A stretch of DNA of 64,000 bases from Laetiporus sulphureus 93-53 (GCF_001632365.1 NW_024468511.1:425550-489549), one strand, 5' to 3'; shown: positions 1 to 10,248, numbered from the stretch's first letter. The notes: generated from the letters alone by a model not told the origin. Program-made: numbers and translations.

Positions 1-567
1 TGTGAGAAAGCACACGTGGTTCTGAACGTTCTAGCAGGGAACACTTCATAACACTGAGGTTGCGATAGAAGGTTGACTTCTTCTTCACATACTTTGACTC
101 GTTGCTTCCTCGTGTGTCTGCATCTTGAGAACGTGACCTCTCTATGTTCCCAGTCAACTCGGGGGTTATGTTCTTGTAAGAACTTCATGCCGAGGATCAT
201 TGACATGCGTCCAAGGTTTGTGACGAGCAAACTCTCGGTTGATCGGTGCCCCCCGATTAAGATGCTTGTGACTACACGATGAGTAATTGCGCCACCCTTG
301 TTGGGACTGGTGTCTGCGTTGAGGATTCTGATTTCGTGGTTTAGAGGTATCATCTTAAACCCGTGTTTCTCGGCGAATCTCTGATCGATATAGCAAGAGA
401 ATGCTCCAGAATCCAGTAAGGCCGTTGCCATGATACGAATTTTATCGGCAATTCGATCGAATGTTTAGAAAAATCCGCGGATGCAATATATATGTGGTCG
501 CTAGGTACATTCGTTCTCACAGTACTAATACAATTGTCCTGAAGTGTGACACCAGACTCGTCTACAC
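1..567 (-). pseudogene. Ty3/Gypsy Pol start with retropepsin, frameshifted and cut by window edge
   Basis: Translating the minus strand gives an aspartic protease of the Ty3/Gypsy type. The active-site motif LLDSGAFSCYID is encoded near 415-380, and the family's C-terminal signature ILGMKFLQEHNPRVDW lies around 205-150. The upstream part (VRTNVPSDHIYIASADF, then SIELPIKF) is read in a different frame from the active-site part, so a one-base shift near 430-440 splits the protease. Neither frame is that of gag, which ends at 562. A programmed -1 shift could join gag to the first Pol frame, but the second shift looks like decay. Reverse transcriptase, RNase H and integrase would lie beyond the left edge. 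Identification as Gypsy protease is firm; calling it non-functional is an inference from the frame break. Confidence 0.8.
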
Positions 568-2385
568 TTCGTACTGAAAATCCTCTGAGAAATCGTCTAT
601 CTCGATGATTCTCGCATTGGTGTCCTTAACTGTTGATGCCGATATAGTTGACTCCGTGTCCACACTGTGCGCCTTTGCCTTGCCCTTGCCTTTACTGGAT
701 GGTGGTGTAGTCGACGTTGTGCTCATCCCGCGAAGTGCAGCAATTGCTTGCTCCAATGCCGCAATTTGAGCTGATGAGCCCGCGCTACTTTCTTCTTCCA
801 CCTGTCGCACGTTCGTCGCCTTGCCCTTCCCTTTTCCTTGCCCTTGCTTCGGGGCGGATCGTGTCTGAAACTGCTTGCCCTTGTATTCTGGCTTGGGGAA
901 GGGGCACCGCTTTCCTCGTTCATAGGTGTGCTTTCCGCAGAACAAACATAGTTTGTTTGCCAGCCATCTGTCCTGTTCCAGGGATAGTTCATGTGCGATT
1001 CGTGTGCTTGTGTCCATTGCATTAGGGTCCTTGGGAGCGGTCACCTTGGTCGTCATGGTCTGTCCTGTAGGCTTGTTGCCTGAGATTTGTTGGAGATGTT
1101 TGATTTCGATCTCCAGGCAGAACTCGAGATAGTCCATCCAGGTGGTTGGAATCTTCGAGGGGTCCAGAGTCTCCGTTACTGACATGACCGTCTGAATGTG
1201 GATCGACCGTTGTTCCCTGATTTTGACAATTAGGTCTTCGTCAGAGTATCCTGATTCGAAGGCGTAAGCCCTGAAATTCTCTGCGAAGGCGATCATTGTC
1301 TTGTGACGAATTGCACAGTGTGCATCTAGCAGGGACTGTGCCGTGCGCTTGGGGTCAAGCATCTTGTATGCCATCTCCAGTTTCCTGGTGTATTCTGCCC
1401 ATGTGCCAACGTCTTGTCCGGAGGCGAGCTTGATTGTGTACTCTTTCATGTATAGAGCGGCTCCTCCTTCTAGATGTGCGTTGGCCTGCCGAATTTTGTC
1501 CTTGTCATCAGTGAAGTGATTGTAATCGAGCCAGATGAGGAGGTTCGTGAACCAAGTCTCGAAATTTTCCGATGATTTCCTTCCCGAGTATTTGGGTGGA
1601 TCGGGGAGCTTAATTCGGCGGGGTGATTGGCTGGATTGATTGGCCGGTTGTTGGATACCTTGGGGAGGCGCGTTGATAATGGCATTATTGAGTCGGGACT
1701 CTAAGCCAACGATGTAGGTGGTGGTCTTTTCCTGAGCCTCCTTCAGGGCGACCATGTTGCCGTAAAGGGCGTCCATCTGACCCTTTATCTCATTTTTGTA
1801 GTCTTCGAAGTCCTTGCGAATTGCTTGGGCTTCGAGTGTCAGACTGTTGTTTGCCTTGATGAGCCGTTCGTTGTCGGCGGAGAGGGTGCCGATCTGGGCT
1901 CTTGCGGTTTTTAGCTGGTCTCGTATTTCTACTGCCATTATTCCGACGTGAATTCGAGCCAGTACTTCATCTTCCAATGAGGCCACAGTGCGCTCGTGAC
2001 GCTCATCCATCTTTTGACGTAAGGCTTCATATGAGCTTACAACGTCTCTCATGACGAATGATCGTACCACGTTCATTACCCATTCCTTAACGTCGTTTGG
2101 GATGGTGTTGGGTGCGGCGGCATTGGCGGCTTCTTCGATGGTTGTGTAAGGAACTCCCTGCCATTCCCAAGTCTGAGGTGTGGAGAATGCTGGCAGGGTG
2201 GTGGGCGACGGGTTTCTGACTACTCCCGACACCTTGGGTGTGCTGCTGTTATGGGGTTCTTCCGCAGGGGCAGCTGGTCCTGCTTCAGATGATGTGGAGG
2301 GGGCGTTACTCCTCCATGGGTCAGAAGGTTCACTGGCAGTATGTCCTCCTGGGAACGCAACACCGCCAAGGTTGTACTGAGACAT
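562..2385 (-). CDS. gag: Ty3/Gypsy retrotransposon Gag polyprotein (607 aa)
   Basis: The protein makes the capsid of an LTR retrotransposon. The N-terminal 120 residues are Pro/Ser rich. A coiled coil (about residues 120-225) follows, then a retrotransposon gag core (about 260-430, around KYSGRKSSENFETWFTNLL and the MLDPKRTAQSLLDAH helix). After that comes a degenerate zinc knuckle (LCLFCGKHTYERGKRC, spacing C-x2-C-x2-H-x7-C rather than the usual CX2CX4HX4C), and a basic Lys/Gly tail suited to RNA binding. The ORF is intact from ATG at 2385 to TAG at 562. It lies just upstream of the broken protease and downstream of two small ORFs on the same strand. The odd knuckle and the broken Pol suggest an ageing copy whose gag frame happens to survive. 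Confidence 0.85.
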   Translation of the reverse strand: MSQYNLGGVAFPGGHTASEPSDPWRSNAPSTSSEAGPAAPAEEPHNSSTPKVSGVVRNPSPTTLPAFSTPQTWEWQGVPYTTIEEAANAAAPNTIPNDVKEWVMNVVRSFVMRDVVSSYEALRQKMDERHERTVASLEDEVLARIHVGIMAVEIRDQLKTARAQIGTLSADNERLIKANNSLTLEAQAIRKDFEDYKNEIKGQMDALYGNMVALKEAQEKTTTYIVGLESRLNNAIINAPPQGIQQPANQSSQSPRRIKLPDPPKYSGRKSSENFETWFTNLLIWLDYNHFTDDKDKIRQANAHLEGGAALYMKEYTIKLASGQDVGTWAEYTRKLEMAYKMLDPKRTAQSLLDAHCAIRHKTMIAFAENFRAYAFESGYSDEDLIVKIREQRSIHIQTVMSVTETLDPSKIPTTWMDYLEFCLEIEIKHLQQISGNKPTGQTMTTKVTAPKDPNAMDTSTRIAHELSLEQDRWLANKLCLFCGKHTYERGKRCPFPKPEYKGKQFQTRSAPKQGQGKGKGKATNVRQVEEESSAGSSAQIAALEQAIAALRGMSTTSTTPPSSKGKGKAKAHSVDTESTISASTVKDTNARIIEIDDFSEDFQYEV

Positions 2386-2450
2386 GGGAATCGATGTTGA
2401 AGATAATGGAAAAGAGGCGGCGGAGAGTGTGTTTGAAATGATGAGCTTTT

Positions 2451-2877
2451 TTACTGGAGCTGATTATTGGCTCCCAGTAAGCGTGCTAGTTCGATGACAC
2501 GATTCCTTCGTGCTGCAGCTTCTTCTAGTCTTGTTGGGCGAGGGTGTCTTTGTTCTGAAAAGTCTCTGTACCAGTTTGTCCAGAAGAGTTCTTCGTCTTC
2601 TTGATACAACCGAGCAAGACGTTCCCAGTAAGCGTTTTCTATCCACTCGCGGACTGGATCGATTATCTCGATGTCTGTTTCAATGAGTCGAAAAGGTGTG
2701 TGCAGGGTGATTCGGCGTTCGATGTCAATCGGATAATGATAAAGTGGGATGGATCGCTTCTGATAGTAGGGGTTGATAGATGAAGTACCCTGTGCACACC
2801 AGATGATGATAGAGGTTGGTGATGTAGTGCTCGACCACGTAGTTTCTGAATACAAAGCCGACTTGATACCGGGGCAT
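2451..2877 (-). pseudogene. Retroelement accessory ORF b, broken by one frameshift
   Basis: Two overlapping reading frames on the minus strand together look like one small protein. The first runs from ATG at 2877 (MPRYQVGFVFRNYVVEHY onward, rich in Tyr/His) and stops near 2725. The second continues from about 2720 with IDIERRITLHTPFRLIE, goes through an acidic helical part and ends at 2451 (LLGANNQLQ). Amino-acid composition looks natural in both halves and poor in the alternative frames, so a single-base indel near 2720 is the simplest reading. It sits 36 bp after ORF a and 65 bp before gag, on the same strand. I do not recognise the family. Confidence 0.5.
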
Positions 2878-2913
2878 GAAACTGCTGACGGTAGTACAGG
2901 GATATTACTGGTC

Positions 2914-3693
2914 CTAGTATGGCCAGTAGCACGACTCCTTCTCGAACCTCACAATGTCTCTTCCTACGCGTTTCTGCTCCTTGTTGATTCCTCTGAATGA
3001 AATCTTCCCTAGTCCTACGCAAAGCTTGATAGCGATGCGTCTATCGACGAATGTGAAGTTGTCGCCTCGTCCAATCCTTTCGTTCAAGGCTCCTAGATGT
3101 CGCAGAATGCGATCGCGACACTGGATCTGTGCTTCCGTGAACTTGGCAGCGATGTGAGGCTGCTGCAAGACTTTGTAACGCTGGATAGTAGCATGTACAG
3201 TCAGCGCAATGTTGTCGGGAAGTGTGCCTTTGGGGTTCTCGTGGATCCCGTGAGAATGATAGTCCTGAGAAAGTGCGAAGGCGAGGACGGCAGTGGCGTC
3301 ATTGTTAGACCACCAGTATGGTTTGTAAATGGGGACGGATGGGTCAGATGCATCTCTGGGGATTGCTTCGGCCCACGAGCTGACCTTAGAGTGAAGCTTC
3401 TGTAGGTCTGAGCAATAGTCGTCGGGCTTGGCTCGGAGTAGGTTGCTTGCCGTTAGACGAAGAGTGCGACAGGGATCGCGTTGGTAAGGGTGGTAGCGTC
3501 CGTTGGGCGAAACGATACCGTTGTGCACTTGCGGCGCTTTACCGGTCGATGCAGCGCTGTTCCTTTTGAAGGAAGGGAGCGGCTTAGGTGGTAGAGGCGA
3601 CGTGGAGTGGTATGAAGGAAGTGGTGTGGAAAAAGCCCTGCCCTGGGCGTATGTATCTCTGGGTGAAAATGTGCGGCTACCAGTGTTAGACAC
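2914..3693 (-). CDS. Retroelement accessory ORF a (about 259 codons), unknown function
   Basis: This open frame on the minus strand lies between the LTR-like block and ORF b and gag. It begins with a Ser/Pro-rich tail (residues about 1-60), followed by a globular-looking part with many aromatic and charged residues (YKPYWWSNNDATAVLAFA around residue 120, then FTFVDRRIAIKLCVGLGKI near 210). It ends at a TAG at 2914. No ATG is visible anywhere in the frame. The first candidate start is a GTG at 3693, and the frame is open only a few codons further up (stop near 3730). So it may start from a non-ATG codon, have lost its start, or be reached by splicing. Not recognised as any known domain. Its place in the element's coding strand argues that it belongs to the retrotransposon. 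Confidence 0.45.
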   Translation of the reverse strand: MSNTGSRTFSPRDTYAQGRAFSTPLPSYHSTSPLPPKPLPSFKRNSAASTGKAPQVHNGIVSPNGRYHPYQRDPCRTLRLTASNLLRAKPDDYCSDLQKLHSKVSSWAEAIPRDASDPSVPIYKPYWWSNNDATAVLAFALSQDYHSHGIHENPKGTLPDNIALTVHATIQRYKVLQQPHIAAKFTEAQIQCRDRILRHLGALNERIGRGDNFTFVDRRIAIKLCVGLGKISFRGINKEQKRVGRDIVRFEKESCYWPY

Positions 3694-3789
3694 TTGGTAG
3701 GGGCGTAAAAGGTCAGTCTTATTCTAATATCACAGCACGCCGATGACAAAGATAGACAACCAAAATAAGGAGTCCCCTTGAGGGTCTCC

Positions 3790-4203
3790 TGGCTGATAGC
3801 CTACAGTGACGAGCTGTGGCGATACGACGTGCCCACTGACAAGGCCGAGTCGCTAGTCGCAAGGTAAGACTTACTGACGAGGCAAGGGGCGCTATCACAA
3901 ATGAGGATGATACTAGATATATAGCACACTGAGAGTGTCTGGTAAGACCCCTCTGTGATGGTAGTGGAGGACGAAGGAGAATAAGACTGAGGTCTCCTCC
4001 TCGTCTCGCTGGTCCTTATATACATGATTGCTATGCTACTGTACAGTTGGCTGCCTAATAATAACCCATGGAGACGGAGCTCCTCTTGAGCACGCAATAT
4101 GGTGTCATGACGATTGCGACATATGACACCATGCCGAGGAGTTCGGTGTCACGTGACAATGCCGAGAGAGATCCGAAGGTCATGTGACTAGATGCCTTTA
4201 TCT
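3790..4203 (-). mobile_element. Probable 5' LTR of the Gypsy element
   Basis: On the minus strand this non-coding block has the make-up of an LTR promoter. A TATA box (TATATAAGGACC, near 4024-4013) follows a segment with short palindromes (GTCACGTGAC near 4148-4157, and a GGTGTCATGA/TGACACC pair near 4100-4130). A transcribed, CT-rich segment leads into ORF a. Its position directly upstream of ORF a, ORF b, gag and pol on the same strand fits. The exact TG...CA ends and the primer-binding site could not be fixed, because the other LTR is outside the window and the right end abuts the foldback element. Confidence 0.5.
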
Positions 4204-4851
4204 TACACCGCAGACATGAAGCGATTTGCGCATGTGGCAAATGCTTAGCAAATGTCGACAGGTTTTTTGCCTTTGTGATCTCAATTTGCTACGGTTCCTT
4301 CCCACATTCCGTATTAAGTATTTGCATATAATATGTTGGAGGCAGAAATTTAATATCATATATTTAAGAAATGACACCATTTTCAAACTCACCAAATACA
4401 TTTAGAATTTGAGCGCTGTTGAATGTAATCATACATTTTTGAATTACAAACTATGACATGTATAAAATATCCAGTAGCAGATGAAGGTGTGATTATGCCT
4501 ACACTCTACTTCCCTACTGAAGTCATTCTAGCCAAGATTACTAGAATGAAAGTCATTCACCGTAATTACACCTTCATCTGCTACTGGATATTTTATACAT
4601 GTCATAGTTTGAAATTCAAAATGTATGATTACATTCAACAGCGCTCAAATTTCAAATGTATTTGGTGAGTTTGAAAATGGTGTCATTTCTTAAATATATG
4701 ATATTAAATTTCTGCCTCCAACATATTATATGCAAATACTTAATACGGAATGTGGGAAGGAACCGTAGCAAATTGAGATCACAAAGGCAAAAAACCTGTC
4801 GACATTTGCTAAGCATTTGCCACATGCGCAAATCGCTTCATGTCTGTGGTG
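4204..4851. mobile_element. Foldback / MITE-like element with ~285-bp inverted arms
   Basis: The left arm (about 4204-4492) and the right arm (about 4568-4851) are near-perfect reverse complements. For example ATGACATGTATAAAATATCC at 4453 is mirrored at about 4587-4606, and the outer ends CACCGCAGACATG / CATGTCTGTGGTG mirror each other. Between them is a loop of about 75 bp. Both arms encode the same 66-residue frame on opposite strands, a by-product of the palindrome and not a gene. TTATCT occurs immediately outside both ends (4198-4203 and 4852-4857), which fits a target-site duplication of 6 bp or slightly more. No transposase is present, so it is non-autonomous. Long terminal inverted repeats suggest a Mutator-like or foldback class, but the class is not settled. 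It lies directly upstream of, or inside, the LTR. Confidence 0.8.
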
Positions 4852-5254
4852 TTATCTCTCATTAGGTCACGTGGCTTCTTGTGCGACGAGAAATGATGAA
4901 AATAATATGCTTCTAATAGCATCGGCTCCCATAATGACTTGTCAGGTAAAAACTGTGACACTGAGCTTGTAAACAATGGAGAAGCAAACCTAACATACAA
5001 ATTTGAGATAGCTTGGTAGAGGTCACCAAGCTAAGAGACTATGATACTCAACGTTAAAAGCATGAACAGAAAGCAGTTGATGGGTGGTAATCAGCTATTG
5101 CATACAGTTATTCTGAGGACATAGAAGCTCAAGTAAGCCTGCCAAGCTCTCACATCAATGTGTGTGAGCCACATGCAGAATCATGCCAGACACATCTGCG
5201 TACTATATATGAGGACCATATTGAGGAACTTCTTGCACACTGCACATCACGCCA

Positions 5255-5425
5255 AATATCCACGGCAGGATATTGCAGGAATATCCTGAATTTTCTGGCG
5301 ATATCCTTCAAGGATATTGCCAGGATTTTTAAAAGGATATCGCCAGGATTTAACGGAAATCCATGCAATGTTTTGGCAATATCCAGCCAGATATCCTTGC
5401 AATGTACGTTCATGGATATTGCTCT
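5255..5425. repeat. Cluster of alternating GGATATTGCC-type motifs
   Basis: At least eight copies of a ten-base motif close to GGATATTGCC lie here in both orientations, for example GGATATTGC near 5269, GGCGATATCC near 5302, GGATATTGCC near 5314, GGATATCGCC near 5335 and GGCAATATCC near 5373. Neighbouring copies are often inverted, so the region can fold into several hairpins. A second, shorter cluster of the same motif is at 7125-7225. No gene is visible in 4860-5250 or 5480-6050. Confidence 0.65.
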
Positions 5426-6039
5426 GTTCTTCGTGGCTCGCTCCCGGTACCCTACGGCATGCATATATCCACATTAAAAATCACAAAATCATATATTATT
5501 GTCTCCTGAGGCTACTACATGCTAGAGGGTCTTATATGGTACAGTAGCATATGCAATACTCATTAAAGAGACACACAGCCTGTGCTCTGGATCACTGATG
5601 TGCATAAGTGCGCTTCAGCAGAGCCAGAGCGCGATAACTGGAAAGTCAAAGATACCTGCATGCGAGAACATCATTAACAAGTTCTCTATATGGGTGAAAA
5701 CGGCGCACGCACCGTGTGACTAGCTCAAGACGCAGACCCCACAAGCGGAGGTTCTGCGTCGACCGCCGGCATCATCGATTGCTACTACAATGACATCAGT
5801 CGGATGAGCATACAATCATAGTAAAGAAGCATACCATAGCCAAACGTTGAAGCACCGAACAAGGCCATGGTGTTGTAATATCCTAGCATGTAGTCAGCTT
5901 GGACATCACAAATGATGATGACGATATTACCTATGTATGGTTATGCTCAGGTGCCACTCGGTGCTGACATTGTTCACGATTCTGAGTAAGTAAATTGAGT
6001 TCAAACACTGCGATGATGTACCCTCACTGATAACACTAG

Positions 6040-6850
6040 ATCAACGAGTCGCGCAGCTCTCGAGATGCTCTACAGGAGAAGATGGACACTTTGTTCGTGG
6101 AGAAGCAGCACCTGGAAGAGCTCATATCACATGCTCGGAGTGAGCTCCATCGGAAACCGACGCAGAGCTCAGGGCGTGTGCCGATGCAGAAGCCAAGGTG
6201 GAGGCATTGCAGGCGAAGAAGCTGGCTGCGGAGCTCGCATTCGAAGTTAGTCAAGGAGCTTGAGGCGAGAATTGACTAGGAACGCACTTCTAAGCTCAAT
6301 ATCGAAGACTTGTTACGAACCACTCAAGCCGACAAACTTCCACTCGACGGAGCACATGCGCAAGCTCTCTCCGATGTCCAGAAGAAGACTGCCGAGGTAA
6401 TCGCAGAGCGCGAGCACTATGCTAGACTGGAGAAGGAACTTCGCACGATGAAGGGAAAGCACCGAGAGTTGCCTGCGTCGCAGTCAAACAGTCAGACAGA
6501 GCTTGAAGCCAAGATCGCTGCTGAGCATGATGCTCGAGTCCAACTCAAGGAAGAATGCGAGCATCTCCTGGCGAAGAAGCGGAATCTCGAGATTACGCGC
6601 TCGAACACCAAGACGGAGCTCCACGAAAATATTTCTGTAGCAGCTGCAGAGCACGCTCGCTTGGAAGAGGCGCTCGATAGCAAGGTCGCCGAGGTCGCCG
6701 AGGAGTGCAGTGCACGTGCCGAGCAAGAGCAGGCACCAGATACAGGCCGAGTTGAAAGCGAAGAATATTGAAGCCGGCGCTGGGCACGAAGCGCACTTGA
6801 AACCGGGGAACGAGATCCAGCAGCTGTAGGCGGAGGTGCAAGAGGTGGAG
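6040..6850 (+). pseudogene. Decayed coiled-coil protein gene
   Basis: The plus strand encodes heptad-rich coiled coil spread over different frames. MDTLFVEKQHLEELISHARS starts at 6082. A shifted frame then gives RACADAEAKVEALQAKK-like sequence around 6160-6220. The longest open part is 6310-6771 (ADKLPLDGAHAQALSD, LEKELRTMKGKHREL, LEEALDSKVAEVAEE). Stops and frame changes between these parts and the lack of a matching 5' or 3' end indicate a relic. Composition (Glu, Ala, Lys, Leu, Arg) resembles myosin-tail or kinesin-like coiled coils, which cannot be told apart here. It is bracketed by the two GGATATT motif clusters. Confidence 0.55.
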
Positions 6851-7124
6851 ATTTGCATTTGCGGAGCATTCAGGAACCTGAGGCGCAGGAGGACGAATGC
6901 AACTTGGTTCTATATGCACAGTGTAGACAGGTTGGGACCTGGAAGGCAGGATCAACAAGGGCAGTGAGGAACACTAGGCCCAATGGAAAGAGAGGAGAGA
7001 GGAGAGAGGAAGGGGTCGAGCACTATATATGCGGTCGATATTGACAATATTGGCAGCTGTTAGCTGAAGTACATGGAGAAGACTGCGACGCGCGCCGATC
7101 ACGTGAGCGTATCTTGCCTTATCC

Positions 7125-7225
7125 TGTCCAGAAAATCGCCAGAATATTCACCTCAAAAGATATTTCCAGGATATTGCCGGGACATTCCAACTTTCCTGGC
7201 AATATCCCCCCAGGATATTTTGAGT
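7125..7225. repeat. Second cluster of GGATATTGCC-type motifs
   Basis: The motif recurs as GAATATTC, GATATTTCC, GGATATTGCC, GGCAATATCC and GGATATTT within 100 bp, again in alternating orientation. Together with the cluster at 5255-5425 it brackets the coiled-coil relic. The stretch from 7230 to 7979 holds the promoter of the next gene and no other coding sequence that I can support. Confidence 0.6.
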
Positions 7226-7979
7226 CAACACGCAGTGGCATGAATTCACGATTGCAGATCTAGGTTTTCATGCATAATATTTTTCTCTCGACGTGTTACT
7301 TCTGGCCAACCTCCTGCCATATCTTCGAACATGTACATGACTTTGTCAAAGTAGGTTCTTACACTAACCAATACAGATGCCTGGAGCATTGATATCAAAA
7401 TATGATATGCGCCACAGATCGGGCCCGTGATGCAGACAACAATGAACACGCCGCTTGCATGAGAAGCGTCGTCTTGTGCACGGGACATTGAGGCGATAGC
7501 GCAGGCCATGAATAGATGCGATAGCGAGCGGAGGAAGCAAGCTGCAAAAGGCGATGCGAGGCAAGAATAGCGCATACTGCGGCTAGGGCCGTGGTGGCGC
7601 ACCCACCACTGGCAGCGCCGGCTGCAGCGAAAGCTCGCCCCCTCCCGCTCCCAGCGAGCAAAAGAGAACAAGAAAACCGAAGAAAAAGCAAAGGCCACTC
7701 GAGCCTCGACGAGGAAAAAAAATTGAAAAGGACCGCCGAGAGAGAAACGGGGGACTGTTGCGAGGGCGCCTAGAGTCGTTCTTGTGCCCCGTCTCACCGT
7801 GAGCCGGATCAGGCAGCAGCTGGGAATATTGCACTTAGACTGTCCAGCTCTCTCGTCCCCGTCCGGATCCTTCTCGAGCTGTGCTCCTACCTCCTTCCTC
7901 CCATTCCAATCCATCCCACGCCGCGCACCCTCTTCCGCTCTACCATACGCTCGCTGTCACCGCCGCTGCCGACACCGCG

Positions 7980-9565
7980 ATGGCCACGCTCAACCTGACT
8001 TTCCTTTTCCTCATGCTCTGCCCGTCCGCGTACGCGCTCACGCATGCCCAACTACACGCCCCCGAGCTCGAGCGCGCCGAGCTGCAGAACAACATCGAGA
8101 ACTACGCCCGCGCTCGCGTACACCCGCCGCCGTCGCCGCTCACGCGCCGTGCGAGCATCCCCGCTGTCGGGTTCTACAACCCGACAGGTAACGGCGGGAG
8201 CTGGCTTACGGTGAGTGACGAACGTTTCGTGCAAAGCGTGTGTGCTGACGGTGGATACGATGTCCCGTTTACGCGTGCGGACTGTTTGGTCTGCAGAAAG
8301 TAGACGACACGTACCCGGCGGGACAAGGCGAGCCCATCAACGTAGTCATCTCGGCCGACTCGGAGGCAAGTGTGCTCGTTGACCAGGAGATTGACGGTGG
8401 GCTGCAGAACTACTTCAAGTGCGTTCGCGTAACGTCTCGTCCCTCCGCCAGCTCACTAAGTGCTTTCATCCACAGTGCATTTGGATACTCGACAGAATGT
8501 CTCGGGCAGCACCAGGGTTCGGATCAAGCAGCCAATTTGGGCGATGGGAATGGCTATGGTGCGTCTCGACTTCCCGTTTGAGCCATCTTCCCTCTCCTTC
8601 TGTGGTTCTGACGCAACCTCGTCACACGCACAGTGAATCAAACCGCAGAGATTCGGTGGGATTACGGCGATGCGGAGATTGGAACATGTAAGGAAACCAT
8701 CGTTGGCGGGAGCCATTTTCGTTACTGGACGCAGGACGGAAGCGCGGCGGATAGGTATGTTGCATTTTGTTCTCATCTGCAATCCCACTCCCTACGCCTC
8801 TTGTCCCATTTGCGACCTTTTCCTCGTGCACTGTAAATTGCTGACGCTAAGTTACGTTGCGTTGTATAGCAAAGCCGTGTTCATGGCTGCTTCGTATGAG
8901 GAGCCAGAAACAGGTGAGTGCGCCCCCGACGTGCGACAGTGTTGTCCTGGTGCGCTCTTTCATGAATGCTGATTGTCTGCCTTGCTTCTCGTAGATAACC
9001 ACAATATCGTTTTTAACGGGTAGGCGTATTATTACTACGCGTATCCTCGGCATATCACTCACAGCCATATCCCAGATACAACCTTGGACGGTACGCTCTT
9101 CTCCCTCTTCCCTCCTCTCATCGTTTCTAAAGGTACCCCAGCGACTGGCTCGTCGGCAACGTAACAAACCAGACCCACCTGATCTCCACGGGTAACGTGA
9201 CCAACGGGACAACGTACAGCGGACAGACGTCGTTTGATGGGTACACTTACGCGACGACCGCGCAGTACCTGCGGGGATATATCCCGGACACCTCGTATGC
9301 AGTCAACCACAACGGGAGCGTCGCGAGCGCCACCGTGAATGCGACCGACGGGTTCATCGCAGTGTTGACGGTCAAGGTCGTGGCGAGCCCGAAAGCAACG
9401 TCGTGAGTTACCCACTGTGGGGCAAAGGTCGGGAGTATGGGTGACTGATATTCGCGATATAGAGCCGCACTGAGATCATGGACGACGCCGGCGTGGTCCG
9501 TCTTCCCGCTCGTACTCGCCCTCTTCGTCAATATGCTCGCAACCTCAATATGGATCGGACTATAG
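7980..9565 (+). CDS. Secreted, probably GPI-anchored protein, uncharacterised family (334 aa)
   Basis: Nine exons join in frame: 7980-8210, 8297-8418, 8476-8558, 8634-8754, 8870-8913, 8995-9019, 9076-9090, 9142-9402 and 9463-9565. The product has a signal peptide (MATLNLTFLFLMLCPSAYA), a compact extracellular domain (VDDTYPAGQGEPINVVISADS, FGYSTECLGQHQGSDQ, EIRWDYGDAEIGTCKETI), many N-glycosylation sequons (NQT, NVT, NGT, NGS, NAT) and a C-terminal hydrophobic segment (FPLVLALFVNMLATSIWIGL) with no basic tail. This fits a GPI-anchored cell-wall or plasma-membrane protein. The sequence type recurs in basidiomycete genomes without a known function. Exon 7 is only 15 nt, yet it restores the run GYNLGRDWLVGN, which supports it. 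Splicing is well supported by phase; the role is unknown. Confidence 0.8.
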
Positions 9566-10248
9566 AAGCCTCGCTGTTTAGATTTCGTTCGACTGCTATC
9601 ACGACCTCACGACCTCACTCGCGTCTCGCGCCTTGCGCCGGGCTCTCTGAGCGTGCTCGGAGCGCCGCGCCAGGCGCGCGCCTTCCTGCCCAAGCGGAAC
9701 CAATCTCACCATGGCGTCAAGTTAGACGCTGCATTTGTCGTCCCCATCTCACTGTACAGCACCACCCCGCTCGTTCACACATTCTTCCGTCGTATGCTTT
9801 TCTTTCTGTACATTTGAGGGATGCTGCTCGGTGCTACTCGTGATTATACTTACCCTTGCGCTCACAACACTTACAAGTGCTAGATTACAAACTATGTGTA
9901 TACCCGGACTGTGATCGACAGGGCCGGCTTTCCTGTGCACAATTACTAATCGTTCCTTCTTCACTTGTTATGTGTGCCTCAAGCGACGTATGCTTAAGCT
10001 TGGCAGGCCGTCTGGCGATGCCTCGATCTGTACTAGATCTAAGGCCATTGGCCTCCGAGATGTCCGAGCATCCTCTTAAGTACACCAGTCGATCGGCTAT
10101 TCTGAAATCTGCGCCACAGGGAAGCCAAATGTGTTGCATCTGTGAGTGTAGCTCTGCCTACAGAAAAGTCTGCTAAATACTTTGTCAGTCGCGTCGCGCT
10201 GTTCCGAAGTATCAAACGCTCCTTCCACGATCTTAATTTCTTCGATGC
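9566..10248. other. Intergenic stretch, no gene seen
   Basis: Between the secreted-protein gene and the convergent phosphoesterase gene no open frame has coherent composition or splice support. It presumably holds the two 3' untranslated regions. Confidence 0.5.

Noticed and set aside
4198..4865. Two nearly identical 67-69-codon ORFs on opposite strands
   Set aside because: They are the two arms of the foldback element read in opposite directions; no start context, domain or partner supports a protein.
7246..7914. 222-codon ORF on the minus strand upstream of the secreted-protein gene
   Set aside because: Composition is random, it covers the promoter of a well-supported plus-strand gene, and no motif is present.
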